From contig CADCBB010000007.1 in the NCBI GenBank assembly GCA_902799555.1, positions 56,449-120,448 of the forward strand: a stretch of DNA of 64,000 bases, read 5' to 3'. The DNA comes from an uncultured Bacteroidales bacterium (GTDB taxonomy: Bacteria > Bacteroidota > Bacteroidia > Bacteroidales > Paludibacteraceae). Below the pieces are notes generated by a model, which made no database searches, was not told the origin of the DNA, and saw only the letters and a program-made list of their open reading frames with translations. How positions within the stretch are numbered: position 1 is the first letter of the stretch; each line of letters begins with the position of its first letter. A program made the position numbers and the translations under genes. This document shows positions 7,099 to 15,531 of this stretch, one piece after another.

Positions 7099-7160
7099 AA
7101 AGAAAAAAGACCATTTGCTTGCTTGAGTAAACTCAGACAGACAAATAGTCTTTTTTCTTT
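7099..7160 (-). terminator. Hairpin terminator after tRNA-Ser
   Basis: 19-bp arms (7099-7117 and 7142-7160; AAAGAAAAAAGAC-ATTTG and its complement, one mismatch) around a 24-nt loop, directly after the tRNA, with the second arm T-rich on the minus strand. Confidence 0.6.
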
Positions 7161-7161
7161 G

Positions 7162-7250
7162 CGGAGAGTGAGGGATTCGAACCCCCGATACGACGTAATG
7201 CGTATACCGCATTTCGAGTGCGGCTCTTTCGACCACTCAGACAACTCTCC
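7162..7250 (-). tRNA. tRNA-Ser (anticodon CGA)
   Basis: Acceptor stem GGAGAGT/ACTCTCC, class II long variable arm, anticodon stem CCGCA/TGCGG with loop CTCGAAA giving anticodon CGA, T-loop TTCGAAT and discriminator G. CCA is not encoded. The last 18 bp including the acceptor are duplicated at 4848-4865. Confidence 0.92.
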
Positions 7251-7392
7251 TTCGCGTTCGGCAACAAGATCGTAAGATCGATACCGCTCCGCTAAATCGA
7301 TAGGACGACTTGTGCCTCCGCTCTCCCCACCACAAACGCTTCGCTGGTTTGTGTCGGGGACCCCTATAATAGGGTTCAGCGGAAAAAGCGTG
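7251..7392 (-). other. Structured 5' leader of the tRNA-Ser transcript
   Basis: About 140 nt between promoter and tRNA hold several dyads read on the minus strand: CCTATTATAGG, CACAAAC/GTTTGTG inside a CCCC/GGGG stem, and two ATCGAT copies closing a loop with GCGGAGCGG. Leaders of single tRNAs are normally short, so this may be an independent RNA or a processing signal. Confidence 0.4.
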
Positions 7393-7424
7393 CAAAAGTA
7401 CTGCTTTTTTTTCACATACGCAAA
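7393..7424 (-). promoter_or_regulatory. Promoter of the tRNA-Ser transcript
   Basis: Minus strand TACTTTTG (7393-7400) and TTTGCGTATGTG (from 7424), 20-bp spacing. Confidence 0.7.
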
Positions 7425-7442
7425 TTTTTGCGCATTTTTTTG

Positions 7443-8420
7443 CTATTTTGCCTTAATTTTGTCAAATCCGGAGCCGAAGACACCGCCTACATCGGCGATC
7501 GAGACGAGGGCATTCGGGTCGATCTCATGCACGATACCGAGCACCAACGAACTCTCGGGTTTGCGAACCAGTACCGAGATGACCTTAACCGGTTTTTTCG
7601 AATACCAACCCGTGCCGTCCAGGACTGTGACGCCTCGATTGACGGTGATATTGATGGCCGTCGCTATCTCGTCATACTTAGCCGAATAGATGAGAAAATG
7701 CACGGAACGATGCAGCCGCGCCATGAGCCAGTCCACTGCTGCCGTATAGGAGATCGTCATGCACACACCGTACATCACACGTTTGATCTTGAGCATCGTC
7801 TCGTTACCGCCCTCTTGCAGCATGGATTCGGGCAGGGGCAGGAAGAAAGCCGAGGCGATGACGAGAATATCGCAGACGAGCATGATATTACCGAGCGAGA
7901 TATCCCGATAATGATTGACGATCATCGCGACGATATCCGTACCGCCGGATGAACCGTTCGCCGCCAGGACACAACCGAGGCTGAGACCAAAGACAAATCC
8001 GCCGATGATAGCGCCGAGCCACGGGTCTTCGATGATAGGCGCCGGCATGATGGGGATGATCCGATACCAGAACGTGATGGCTGCCACACCGACCATCGTA
8101 CGGATACAGAACCGCCAGCCGACAGTCAGGCCCGCTATGAGCAGCAGGATGGCATTGAACACAAAGGTCGTCAGCCACACCGGTATCGCCCCTCCGTACT
8201 CCGGAAAGAGCGCCGGGAAGAGTCCGCCGGTCAAGTAATAGATGATCGAACAGATACCGGTCAGACCACCGCCGACAAACGCATGGGGCAGCAAGACCCA
8301 GTTGACCATCAACGCCATCGGCGCGATACCGATGATGATCGCCAAGTACTCAAAGAGCATACGCGTCTTCGACTCATGCGGCGTATTATGCGGATTGACA
8401 AATTGGCTATAGCGGAGCAT
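7443..8420 (-). CDS. YitT family membrane protein (paralogue 1)
   Basis: 325 residues. The N-terminal two thirds have six hydrophobic segments of the YitT_membrane type, including the conserved LPHAFVGGGLTGICSIIYY and ANGSSGGTDIVAMIVNHY. The last 80 residues form a DUF2179 domain (IYSAKYDEIATAINITVNRGVTVLDG ... SIADVGGVFGSGFD). YitT proteins are inner-membrane proteins of unresolved transport function. The gene follows a paralogue after a 27-nt spacer filled by four ACAATTT heptamers, and both lie downstream of gcvP. Confidence 0.9.
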   Translation of the reverse strand: MLRYSQFVNPHNTPHESKTRMLFEYLAIIIGIAPMALMVNWVLLPHAFVGGGLTGICSIIYYLTGGLFPALFPEYGGAIPVWLTTFVFNAILLLIAGLTVGWRFCIRTMVGVAAITFWYRIIPIMPAPIIEDPWLGAIIGGFVFGLSLGCVLAANGSSGGTDIVAMIVNHYRDISLGNIMLVCDILVIASAFFLPLPESMLQEGGNETMLKIKRVMYGVCMTISYTAAVDWLMARLHRSVHFLIYSAKYDEIATAINITVNRGVTVLDGTGWYSKKPVKVISVLVRKPESSLVLGIVHEIDPNALVSIADVGGVFGSGFDKIKAK

Positions 8421-8421
8421 G

Positions 8422-8449
8422 ACAATTTACAATTAACAATTTACAATTT
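8422..8449. repeat. 7-bp tandem repeat (ACAATTT x4) between yitT paralogues
   Basis: ACAATTT, ACAATTA, ACAATTT, ACAATTT. The array touches the stop codon of the upstream gene and ends 1 nt before the next start codon. Confidence 0.85.
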
Positions 8450-9380
8450 ATTTGCCGTTTGCCATGGGGTCGAAGCCTTGGCCGAAAACACCACGTACCT
8501 GACTCTGGCTGACGAAGGCATTCGGATCGATGGCACGCACGAGACGGAAGATCGTAGCCGACTCATAGGAGCGGGCAATACAGGTGACCACTTTCATAGG
8601 CTTCTTGTTATAGCCTCCCTGGGCATCGAGGAAGGTACAACCCCTATGTGCCTGCGTGATGATGGCTTCGGCTATCTCATCGGGTTTCTGCGTGAAGATC
8701 ATGAACTGCACGGACTGCCTCATTCGGTTCATCACCCAGTCCACCGCCGTAGAGAGCATGAAGGTATAAGTGAGACCGAAGAGGATCTTCTCGATCGCGC
8801 CCTGCATGCCTGCCGCTTGGATCGTAGGCAGGAAGAAAGCCGAGGAGATAATGGTCATATCGGCAAACATCAGCACGCGTCCCATAGGCAGGTGATGGTA
8901 CTTATTGACGATCATGGCGATGATGTCCGTACCGCCGGTAGAGCCGTTATTGAGGAAGCATATGCCGAGGAAACAGCCGGTAAACAGACCTCCGATGACG
9001 ACCGCCATGAAAGAGTCTGTAAGCAGCGGCACGGAGGCGATAGGGATCACCTTCAGCCAAATCGTGAGCCAGAGGACACCCCATACCGTCCGCAGCGCAT
9101 AGCGCCATCCGATGGTGAGCGTCGCAATGACGAGCAAGACCACATTGATGACGGCGCTGCTGAGCCAGATCGGGATATAGGTATTCGTCGCGAAATAGAT
9201 AATCTCGCAGATACCCGTCACGCCGCCGCCTACGATAGCATGCGGCACGAGTAACTGATTGACCGTCACCGCATAAGGAATAGTGCAGAGGATGATCATC
9301 AGCAGCTCCTTAAGCGTTATCCAAGGCAAGAAACGCCGGTAATGCTGCAGTTGTTCACGCAATTTCTGATTCGACTTCAT
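8448..9380 (-). CDS. YitT family membrane protein (paralogue 2)
   Basis: 310 residues with the same architecture as its neighbour: membrane part with VPHAIVGGGVTGICEIIYF and LNNGSTGGTDIIAMIVNKYH, then a C-terminal DUF2179 domain (MIFTQKPDEIAEAIITQAHRG ... SQSQVRGVFGQGFD). Tandem duplication is evident from alignment by eye. The start codon stands 1 nt after the gcvP stop codon, so gcvP and both yitT genes probably form one operon. Substrate unknown. Confidence 0.9.
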   Translation of the reverse strand: MKSNQKLREQLQHYRRFLPWITLKELLMIILCTIPYAVTVNQLLVPHAIVGGGVTGICEIIYFATNTYIPIWLSSAVINVVLLVIATLTIGWRYALRTVWGVLWLTIWLKVIPIASVPLLTDSFMAVVIGGLFTGCFLGICFLNNGSTGGTDIIAMIVNKYHHLPMGRVLMFADMTIISSAFFLPTIQAAGMQGAIEKILFGLTYTFMLSTAVDWVMNRMRQSVQFMIFTQKPDEIAEAIITQAHRGCTFLDAQGGYNKKPMKVVTCIARSYESATIFRLVRAIDPNAFVSQSQVRGVFGQGFDPMANGK

Positions 9381-9381
9381 C

Positions 9382-12201
9382 TTAGAATTTCGCTACAAGA
9401 TTGCGGTCTCCGAAACCGTTATCTACCCGTGCCACAGGGCACCAGAACTTATTATCCGCTACCCACACCGTAGGATACGCAGCCTCTTCGCGCGTGTATG
9501 GGTGCGTCCAATCGCTGCTAACAATCTCATATTCCGGGTGAGGAGCATTGAGCAGGACATTATCTTTCTTATCCGCCTTACCGGACTCGATATCCGCTAT
9601 CTCGTGACGTATCTTAAGCAGCACGTTGCAGAAACGATCGATCTCAGCAAGGGACTCGGATTCGGTAGGTTCAATCATGAGCGTACCGTGTACCGGGAAA
9701 GAGAGGGTCGGCGCATGATAGCCGTAGTCCATGAGACGCTTGGCGATATCCGCTTCGGTGATGCCGATGGCGTGGAACTGGCGGCAATCGAGGATCAGCT
9801 CGTGGCCTACTCTGCCTGTAGCGCCGGTATAGACGATGCCGTAGGCATCTTTGAGAAGCGAAGCCATGTAATTGGCAGAGAGGATAGCCGCAGCCGTTGC
9901 ATGCTTGAGTCCCTCAGCGCCCATCATCGCTATATAGCCCCATGAGATAAGCGCCATGTTCGCATTGCCGTAGAGGGCCGACGAGACACGGTTCGTATCT
10001 TCCGTTGGCAGGCAGTCCGCCATGGCTTCGGTGCAACATACAGCACCGACACCCGGGCCACCGCCACCGTGCGGCGAAGCGAAGGACTTATGCAGGTTGA
10101 GGTGGCACACGTCCGCACCGATATACGCGGGGTTGGTCCAGCCTATCTGTGCGTTCATGTTCGCACCGTCCATATAGACGTATCCGCCGTTATCATGCAC
10201 GGCTGCTATCATGGCGCGGATGGCCTGCTCGAAGATACCATGGGTGGACGGATAAGTGATCATACAGCCCGCCAGTACCTCTTTGTTCTCTTCCGCTTTG
10301 GCGGTCCAGTCGGCGAGGTCGGTATTACCCAACTCATCACACTTGACCACGCAGGGCACGAAGCCCGCCTGGGCACAGGACGCAGGGTTGGTACCATGCG
10401 CCGAAGCCGGGATAAGGAGCACGTTACGTTGGCTCTGTCCCTGACGACGGAGGTACTCACGGATCACCACCAGACCTGTGTACTCGCCGGCAGCACCCGA
10501 AGTAGGCTGCAGCGTACAAGCATCAAAACCGGTGATGGCGCAGAGCTGCTCCTGAAGATGCTCCATGATGGTCTCATAACCCGCCACTTGCTCCTTCGGC
10601 GCCATCGGATGCGGCGCCATGGCTGCACCGTAGGTGACCGGAATCATCGCCGCCGCCGGGTTGAGCTTCATCGTACAGCTGCCCAACGGAATCATCGAGG
10701 TAGCGAGCGATATATCTTTGCGGTCGAGACGCTTGAGATAACGCATCAACTCCGTCTCGGTATGGTATAGTTTGAACACCTCTGCCTGCATATAATCGAG
10801 TTCACGCACCCTACTCTCATCGATTGCCCAGAGACCTTCGAAAGCCTCGTCTGAATCTTCGTACTGCGGCATATTGCCGGAGGCTTCGGCGAACAACTCG
10901 ATCAGGTCGTTCATATCGTCTATATCGACCGTCTCATCGATCGAAAGACCGATCCATCCCGCCTCGTCATAATAGAGGTTGATACCGAGTTCTTCGGCTT
11001 TGGCCTTCAAATCGTTCAACTTTAAACTTTCATCTTTCAACTGAATTTTGAGCGTATCGAAGAACTCCACATTCTCCTGTTCGTAGCCATAGGCCTGCAG
11101 CATCTCACTCAGATAGACAGCTTTGCCATGAATACCCTCAGCGATCGAACGGATCCCTTCTGCACCGTGATAGACGCCGTACATACCGGCCATCATGGCA
11201 GAGAGCGCCTCCGCCGTACAGATATTCGAGGTCGCGCGTTCGCGTTTAATATGCTGTTCGCGTGTCTGCAGGGCGAGACGGTAGGCCGGACGATTGTATT
11301 TATCGATACTCAGCCCGATGATACGTCCCGGCATATCGCGCTTGAACTCATCGCGCGTCGCCATGTATCCTGCTGTCGGACCACCGAAGCCCATCGGTAA
11401 ACCGAAACGTTGCGCCGTACCGCACATGATATCTGCATCCAGCGGTTTGAGCAGCGCCAACGCCATGAGGTCCGCTACCACCGTCACTTTGAGACCCGCC
11501 GCATGGCAGTCCTCGATGAAGGCTTCATAATCCTCGATAGCTCCGTCACTGTTGGGCCATTGAACCAATGCACCGAAATATTCTGCGTTCGGCTCGAAAT
11601 CGGCATATGAACCGGTGACGATCTCGATACCCTGCCCCGCTGCGCGCGTGCGCAGAACAGATAAGGTGTTCGGCCAGATCTTCTCGTCCACAAAGACCTT
11701 GCGCACATTCGCCTTCACCTGTTCGCGCGAACGCAAGTTCCGCATCATGGTGACGGACTCCGCTGCCGAAGTGGCCTCATCCAAGAGCGAACAGTTCGCC
11801 AAAGGCAGACCTGTGAGGTCGCTGATCATGGTCTGGAAGACAAAGAGCGCCTCCAAACGGCCCTGGCTCACCTCCGCCTGGTACGGCGTATAAGAGGTGT
11901 ACCAAACAGGGTTCTCCAGCATGTTGCGACGAATGACTGCCGGCGTGATAGTACCGTACCAGCCGCGACCGATATACGAACGCGCCGGCGTATTGGCATT
12001 GAGTACTGCTTCCGAAAGTTCCAAATGAATCTGCTCTGTAACGGGCTCCTCTAAAGCGATGGGTTCCGGCAACAAGATATCTGCCGGCATGGTCTCACGA
12101 ATCAAGGCCTCCATAGACTCCGCTCCGATAGCCTCCAACATGTGTTTTTCATCTTCCTGCGTCAGACCAATGTGACGCGACTCAAGATAATTTTCTTTCA
12201 T
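9382..12201 (-). CDS. gcvP: Glycine dehydrogenase (decarboxylating), P-protein of the glycine cleavage system
   Basis: 939 residues, the single-chain form (N- and C-terminal halves fused). It decarboxylates glycine using pyridoxal phosphate and passes the aminomethyl group to the H-protein. The PLP lysine lies in LNLHKSFASPHGGGGPG (near residue 703). Other landmarks are SYIGRGWYGTITPAVIRRN, TPYQAEVSQGRLEALF and IPLGSCTMKLNPAA. GcvT and GcvH are not in the window. At 11014-11041 the coding sequence contains four heptamers of the GTTGAAA type, encoding a charged insertion near residues 387-396 (LKDESLKLND) beside a variable loop. Promoter at 12241-12271. Confidence 0.96.
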   Translation of the reverse strand: MKENYLESRHIGLTQEDEKHMLEAIGAESMEALIRETMPADILLPEPIALEEPVTEQIHLELSEAVLNANTPARSYIGRGWYGTITPAVIRRNMLENPVWYTSYTPYQAEVSQGRLEALFVFQTMISDLTGLPLANCSLLDEATSAAESVTMMRNLRSREQVKANVRKVFVDEKIWPNTLSVLRTRAAGQGIEIVTGSYADFEPNAEYFGALVQWPNSDGAIEDYEAFIEDCHAAGLKVTVVADLMALALLKPLDADIMCGTAQRFGLPMGFGGPTAGYMATRDEFKRDMPGRIIGLSIDKYNRPAYRLALQTREQHIKRERATSNICTAEALSAMMAGMYGVYHGAEGIRSIAEGIHGKAVYLSEMLQAYGYEQENVEFFDTLKIQLKDESLKLNDLKAKAEELGINLYYDEAGWIGLSIDETVDIDDMNDLIELFAEASGNMPQYEDSDEAFEGLWAIDESRVRELDYMQAEVFKLYHTETELMRYLKRLDRKDISLATSMIPLGSCTMKLNPAAAMIPVTYGAAMAPHPMAPKEQVAGYETIMEHLQEQLCAITGFDACTLQPTSGAAGEYTGLVVIREYLRRQGQSQRNVLLIPASAHGTNPASCAQAGFVPCVVKCDELGNTDLADWTAKAEENKEVLAGCMITYPSTHGIFEQAIRAMIAAVHDNGGYVYMDGANMNAQIGWTNPAYIGADVCHLNLHKSFASPHGGGGPGVGAVCCTEAMADCLPTEDTNRVSSALYGNANMALISWGYIAMMGAEGLKHATAAAILSANYMASLLKDAYGIVYTGATGRVGHELILDCRQFHAIGITEADIAKRLMDYGYHAPTLSFPVHGTLMIEPTESESLAEIDRFCNVLLKIRHEIADIESGKADKKDNVLLNAPHPEYEIVSSDWTHPYTREEAAYPTVWVADNKFWCPVARVDNGFGDRNLVAKF
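11014..11041. repeat. 7-bp tandem repeat inside gcvP
   Basis: GTTCAAC, TTTAAAC, TTTCATC, TTTCAAC on the plus strand (GTTGAAA family on the coding strand), in frame within gcvP. Confidence 0.75.
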
Positions 12202-12228
12202 ATGTATGTGTTAGTTTGTATTCCAAAA

Positions 12229-12246
12229 CCTTTGCGGCTGCAAAGG
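12229..12246. promoter_or_regulatory. Dyad CCTTTGC-N4-GCAAAGG over the gcvP transcription start
   Basis: Perfect 7-bp arms, 4-bp centre, overlapping the -7 element of the gcvP promoter; same dyad as at 3073 and 26234. Confidence 0.4.
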
Positions 12247-12271
12247 TACAAAAAAATTTGCATATATCAAA
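12241..12271 (-). promoter_or_regulatory. Promoter of gcvP, sharing its -33 region with the divergent promoter
   Basis: Minus strand TACCTTTG (12241-12248) and TTTG (12268-12271). The -33 lies in TTTGCATATATCAAA (12257-12271), which also supplies TTTG to the plus-strand promoter. Confidence 0.75.
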
Positions 12272-12288
12272 ATATTTTTGTAATTTTG
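12257..12288 (+). promoter_or_regulatory. Promoter of the permease-trmN operon
   Basis: TTTG (12257-12260) and TAATTTTG (12281-12288), 20 bp apart. Confidence 0.75.
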
Positions 12289-12316
12289 CAGCCGATTTTG
12301 CAAAAAGGACAATTTT

Positions 12317-13048
12317 ATGATACAGGTTTTGACGGCATTATTATTAGGATTACTGACTATTCTGGACCCCTGCACGCTGGTCACGAGCATCACGGCAATC
12401 AGCTATATCGATAAGGAAATCAACAACAAACGGAAGGTGCTGGGCAACGGCGCGATGTTTGTGTTGGGTAAGTTAGCGACCTACGTGCTGCTGAGTATTC
12501 CCTTCCTGGCAGGCGCGCAGACAGAAGGTATCAAGCATGTGTTAGGGCATTTCGGCGAACCGATCTTAGCGGGCTTCATGCTGATCTGCGGCGTGGTGCT
12601 GCTCTTCAGCGGTCATCATCACCATGAGCATGATCACGGCGTGAGTAAGTTCCTCCAGAACGCGGACTCGAATGCCAGTTGGTTATGGTCCTTTATCCTG
12701 GGTATCTTCTTCGCGATCGCTTTCTGTCCGCACCGTCTGGTCTATTTCCTGACGATGATCGATATCACGCTGACGCTGCCAAGCACTTGGAACTGGTTAA
12801 TGCCGGTCATCTTCGGTCTCGGTACCGGTCTGCCGATCATGCTGATCGCGTGGTTAGTAAGCTACAGCGCCGTCAGCATCGGGAACTTGACGCAGAAGAT
12901 GAGTGCCTTCGAAAAATGGTTCCGGCATATCTGTGCGGTGCTTTTCATCGGTATCGGTATCTACCTCTGCATTCATTGCGTGATCGAGTACCACGAACAC
13001 GAACACGGTGATTGCTGCCACCACGAGCATTATGAGCTTCCGCTTTAA
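12317..13048 (+). CDS. CcdA/ArsG-like membrane permease with His-rich tails
   Basis: 243 residues with six hydrophobic segments. A conserved DPC motif (LTILDPCTLVTSITAISY) sits in the first helix and AFCPHRLVYFLTMID in the fourth, as in the DsbD/CcdA superfamily and the related ArsG/Sap-type transporters. Two His-rich clusters, GHHHHEHDHG near residue 100 and EYHEHEHGDCCHHEHYELPL at the C-terminus, point to a metal or metalloid substrate. Redox function would need a cysteine pair; only the DPC and FCP cysteines are visible in membrane segments. The 3' end overlaps trmN by 17 nt. Substrate unknown. Confidence 0.75.
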   Translation: MIQVLTALLLGLLTILDPCTLVTSITAISYIDKEINNKRKVLGNGAMFVLGKLATYVLLSIPFLAGAQTEGIKHVLGHFGEPILAGFMLICGVVLLFSGHHHHEHDHGVSKFLQNADSNASWLWSFILGIFFAIAFCPHRLVYFLTMIDITLTLPSTWNWLMPVIFGLGTGLPIMLIAWLVSYSAVSIGNLTQKMSAFEKWFRHICAVLFIGIGIYLCIHCVIEYHEHEHGDCCHHEHYELPL

Positions 13049-13697
13049 ACAGTTCTACATAGAGGATAGTAAATGCGCCATGAAAGTCGGCACGGATGGC
13101 GTTTTATTAGGTGCGTGGTGTCCTAAAGGCACACGCCTTCTTGATGTAGGCACAGGTAGCGGACTGATTGCACGCATGCTGATGCAGCGCTGTCCGGAGG
13201 CTCATATTGATGCGATAGACATTGATCCCGATGCGGCCGAGCAGGCGAGAGAAAATGGCGTTAATGCGTATTGCTCATCGCTGCAAGATTGGCAGGGATC
13301 TTACGATCTGATCGTCTCTAATCCGCCTTATTTTCAGAACAGCCTGAAGAATCCCGATAAGGGGCGTGAGATGGCGCGGCATACGGATACGCTCTCTTAT
13401 GCTGAACTGATTCAGCATAGTGCGCGGTTATTGCAAGAGGGCGGTCGATTAGCGCTTATTCTGCCGGCGGAAGCGGAGAACGAGATGCGTGAGATTGCCG
13501 CACGCTATTCCTTATATTGTACGCGCGCGACGCGCGTCTATTCGAAAGAGACGAAGCCGGTGAGACGCGTTCTTTTGAGTTTCGTTATGACGACAGTACG
13601 AAATGACGACATGGCGACTGACACTTTGGTCTTAGAAGACGAAAAAGGAGGCCGAAGCCTCCCTTATCAAGAACTGTGTAGAGATTTTTATCTCTAG
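13032..13697 (+). CDS. trmN: tRNA1(Val) (adenine37-N6)-methyltransferase family protein
   Basis: 221 residues from ATG at 13032 (MSFRFKQFYIEDSKCAMKVG). The SAM-binding motif LLDVGTGSGLIA (36-47) and the N6-adenine methyltransferase motif NPPY (97-100) match the YfiC/TrmN6 family, which modifies A37 of tRNA1(Val). The family N-terminus FxFKQFxIxDxxCAMKVGTDGVLLGAW is well kept and fixes the start inside the permease 3' end. The last 50 bp of coding sequence contain the terminator of the opposing rny gene. Confidence 0.9.
   Translation: MSFRFKQFYIEDSKCAMKVGTDGVLLGAWCPKGTRLLDVGTGSGLIARMLMQRCPEAHIDAIDIDPDAAEQARENGVNAYCSSLQDWQGSYDLIVSNPPYFQNSLKNPDKGREMARHTDTLSYAELIQHSARLLQEGGRLALILPAEAENEMREIAARYSLYCTRATRVYSKETKPVRRVLLSFVMTTVRNDDMATDTLVLEDEKGGRSLPYQELCRDFYL
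13641..13662 (-). terminator. UUCG-tetraloop terminator of the rny operon, inside trmN
   Basis: Minus strand GGAGGC-TTCG-GCCTCC followed by TTTTTC, 36 nt after the rny stop codon and wholly inside the coding sequence of convergent trmN. Confidence 0.85.
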
Positions 13698-15221
13698 TTA
13701 TTTAGCCACATTTACAGCGCGAACCTCGCGGATAACGGTCACTTTGATCTGACCCGGATAGGTCATCTCATCCTGGATGCGTTTAGCGAGGTCGAAGGAC
13801 AGGAGTTCGGTATCCTTATCGGAGATCTTATCGGCTCCAACGATGACGCGCAGTTCACGTCCTGCCTGCAGGGCGTAGGTCTTCACCACACCCGGGAACG
13901 ACATGGCGAGGTTCTCCAGGTCATTGAGACGCTTCACGTATGATTCGACGATCTCGCGACGAGCACCCGGACGGGCACCGGAGATAGCATCACACGCTTG
14001 TACGATAGGCGCAATGATGGTCTTCATCTCGCATTCGTCATGGTGCGCGCCTACGGCATTGCAGATATCGGGTTTCTCTCCGTATTTCTCGCAGAGCTTC
14101 ATACCCAGCTCTGCGTGCGGCAGTTCGACATCATCGTCTGCCACCTTACCGATATCGTGCAGTAGACCGGCACGCTTGGCAGCCTTGACGTTCAGACCTA
14201 ACTCTCCTGCCATAGCGGCACAGAGATTCGCGGTCTCACGGCTGTGTTGCAGCAGGTTCTGACCATACGAAGAGCGGTATTTCATCTTACCTACGAGACG
14301 TACCAGTTCAGGATGCAGACCATGGATACCAAGGTCGATGGTCGTACGTTTACCTACCTCGACGATCTCGTCTTCCACTTGTTTGGTCACTTTCGCTACC
14401 ACCTCTTCGATACGTGCCGGGTGGATACGTCCGTCCTGCACGAGTTGGTGGAGCGCAAGACGTGCTATCTCACGACGTACGGGATCGTAGGCGGAGAGGG
14501 TGATCGCCTCCGGCGTATCGTCTACGACGATCTCCACACCGGTAGCCGCTTCGAGGGCACGGATGTTACGTCCTTCACGACCGATGATACGACCCTTCAC
14601 TTCGTCATTCTCGATATGGAAGACGGAAACGGTCGATTCGGCTGCGGTCTCCGAAGCCACACGCTGGATGGTCTGGATGATGATTTTCTTCGCCTCTTTA
14701 TTGGCCTCCAGACGCGCATTATCCATGATCTCGTTGATATAAGACATAGCTGCTGTCTTGGCTTCATCTTTGAGGGACTCTACCAGTTGTTTCTTCGCCT
14801 CTTCCGCCGACATTCCGCTCAGCTGCTCCAGTTGGCGTTGCGCCTCGTGATGCATCTTATCGACTTCCTGTTGACGGAAATCGAGTGCTTGCTGGCGCTG
14901 CTCGACGGCCTGCAGTTTTTGATTCACTTCATTGAGGCTGCGTTGTACATCCCCTTGACGCTGATTGAGCTGTTGCTCACGTTGCTGCAGACGTTGTTCT
15001 TGCTGCTGCAAGCGCTTATCCTGCTCACGCACACTATTGTCGTGCTCCAACTTCAGGGCGATGAATTTCTCCTTAGCCTCAACGATCTTGTTCTTTTTGA
15101 TCATCTCCGCCTCTTCTTCCGCTTTCTTGATGAGATTAGCGGCAGCGATACGCGAGATGAAGTAGTAGATTCCGGCTCCTATGAGGAGACCGACTACTGC
15201 ACAAATAATTTCTCCGATCAT
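13698..15221 (-). CDS. rny: Ribonuclease Y
   Basis: 507 residues. N-terminal membrane anchor (about 5-25, [20 protein letters not shown]), a long Gln/Arg/Glu-rich coiled coil (about 30-150), a KH domain ([24 protein letters not shown] near 205-230) and an HD domain with HDIGK near residue 355. RNase Y is a membrane-bound endoribonuclease that starts mRNA decay. The start codon overlaps the zapA stop by 4 nt (ATGA). The order DUF3078-coiled coil-zapA-rny suggests a single operon; it ends exactly next to trmN (no gap). Confidence 0.96.
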   Translation of the reverse strand: MIGEIICAVVGLLIGAGIYYFISRIAAANLIKKAEEEAEMIKKNKIVEAKEKFIALKLEHDNSVREQDKRLQQQEQRLQQREQQLNQRQGDVQRSLNEVNQKLQAVEQRQQALDFRQQEVDKMHHEAQRQLEQLSGMSAEEAKKQLVESLKDEAKTAAMSYINEIMDNARLEANKEAKKIIIQTIQRVASETAAESTVSVFHIENDEVKGRIIGREGRNIRALEAATGVEIVVDDTPEAITLSAYDPVRREIARLALHQLVQDGRIHPARIEEVVAKVTKQVEDEIVEVGKRTTIDLGIHGLHPELVRLVGKMKYRSSYGQNLLQHSRETANLCAAMAGELGLNVKAAKRAGLLHDIGKVADDDVELPHAELGMKLCEKYGEKPDICNAVGAHHDECEMKTIIAPIVQACDAISGARPGARREIVESYVKRLNDLENLAMSFPGVVKTYALQAGRELRVIVGADKISDKDTELLSFDLAKRIQDEMTYPGQIKVTVIREVRAVNVAK

Positions 15222-15511
15222 TGATTCAGTTTTTCTAATATTAATTGATTTAACTCATTGAGTGCTTTTTCAACCGGCACCAGGCTCTTTTCCCGGGCAT
15301 CGGACTGCAGGGCCACAGCCACCTCGAGGGCGGTATACATCCATAACTGCTCCGCCGATGCGTTGGGACGCAAATGAAGATAATACTGATAACGCTTATT
15401 GAGCAGTTCTGCCGCATTGCGGTAGTTTGCCTCCTGATCACGCGGCACATCGAGCCCAACGGTATGGGCATCGAGATGGAGGTTTATATGCTGGCGATCA
15501 GTATTCAGCAT
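15218..15511 (-). CDS. zapA: Cell division protein ZapA-like
   Basis: 97 residues with the ZapA pattern: an N-terminal beta part ([34 protein letters not shown]) and a C-terminal coiled coil ([18 protein letters not shown]). ZapA bundles FtsZ filaments at midcell. The gene lies between a coiled-coil protein (ZapB-like position) and rny, the usual Bacteroidota order. Its start codon lies within an ACTGAAT heptamer array, and the first codons (MLNTD) are part of that repeat. Confidence 0.85.
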   Translation of the reverse strand: MLNTDRQHINLHLDAHTVGLDVPRDQEANYRNAAELLNKRYQYYLHLRPNASAEQLWMYTALEVAVALQSDAREKSLVPVEKALNELNQLILEKLNQ

Positions 15512-15530
15512 TCAGTTTTCAGAATTCAGT
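15496..15530. repeat. 7-bp tandem repeat overlapping the zapA start
   Basis: GATCAGT, ATTCAGC, ATTCAGT, TTTCAGA, ATTCAGT (5 x 7). It spans the spacer and the first codons of zapA. Same family as 31561-31581. Confidence 0.85.
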
Positions 15531-15531
15531 T

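Noticed and set aside
4848-7177. Complete integrative element
   Set aside because: No integrase, relaxase or structural phage genes between the tRNA-Ser copies; only remnants.
8283-9254. Long open frame (323 codons) antisense to the yitT genes
   Set aside because: Shadow of the GC-biased codons of the real genes; no promoter, and composition rich in His, Asp and Arg as usual for antisense frames.
10069-10770. 233-codon open frame antisense to gcvP
   Set aside because: gcvP is certain here and the antisense frame has no family pattern.
12180-12250. Glycine riboswitch upstream of gcvP
   Set aside because: The leader is only about 35-40 nt and lacks the aptamer architecture.
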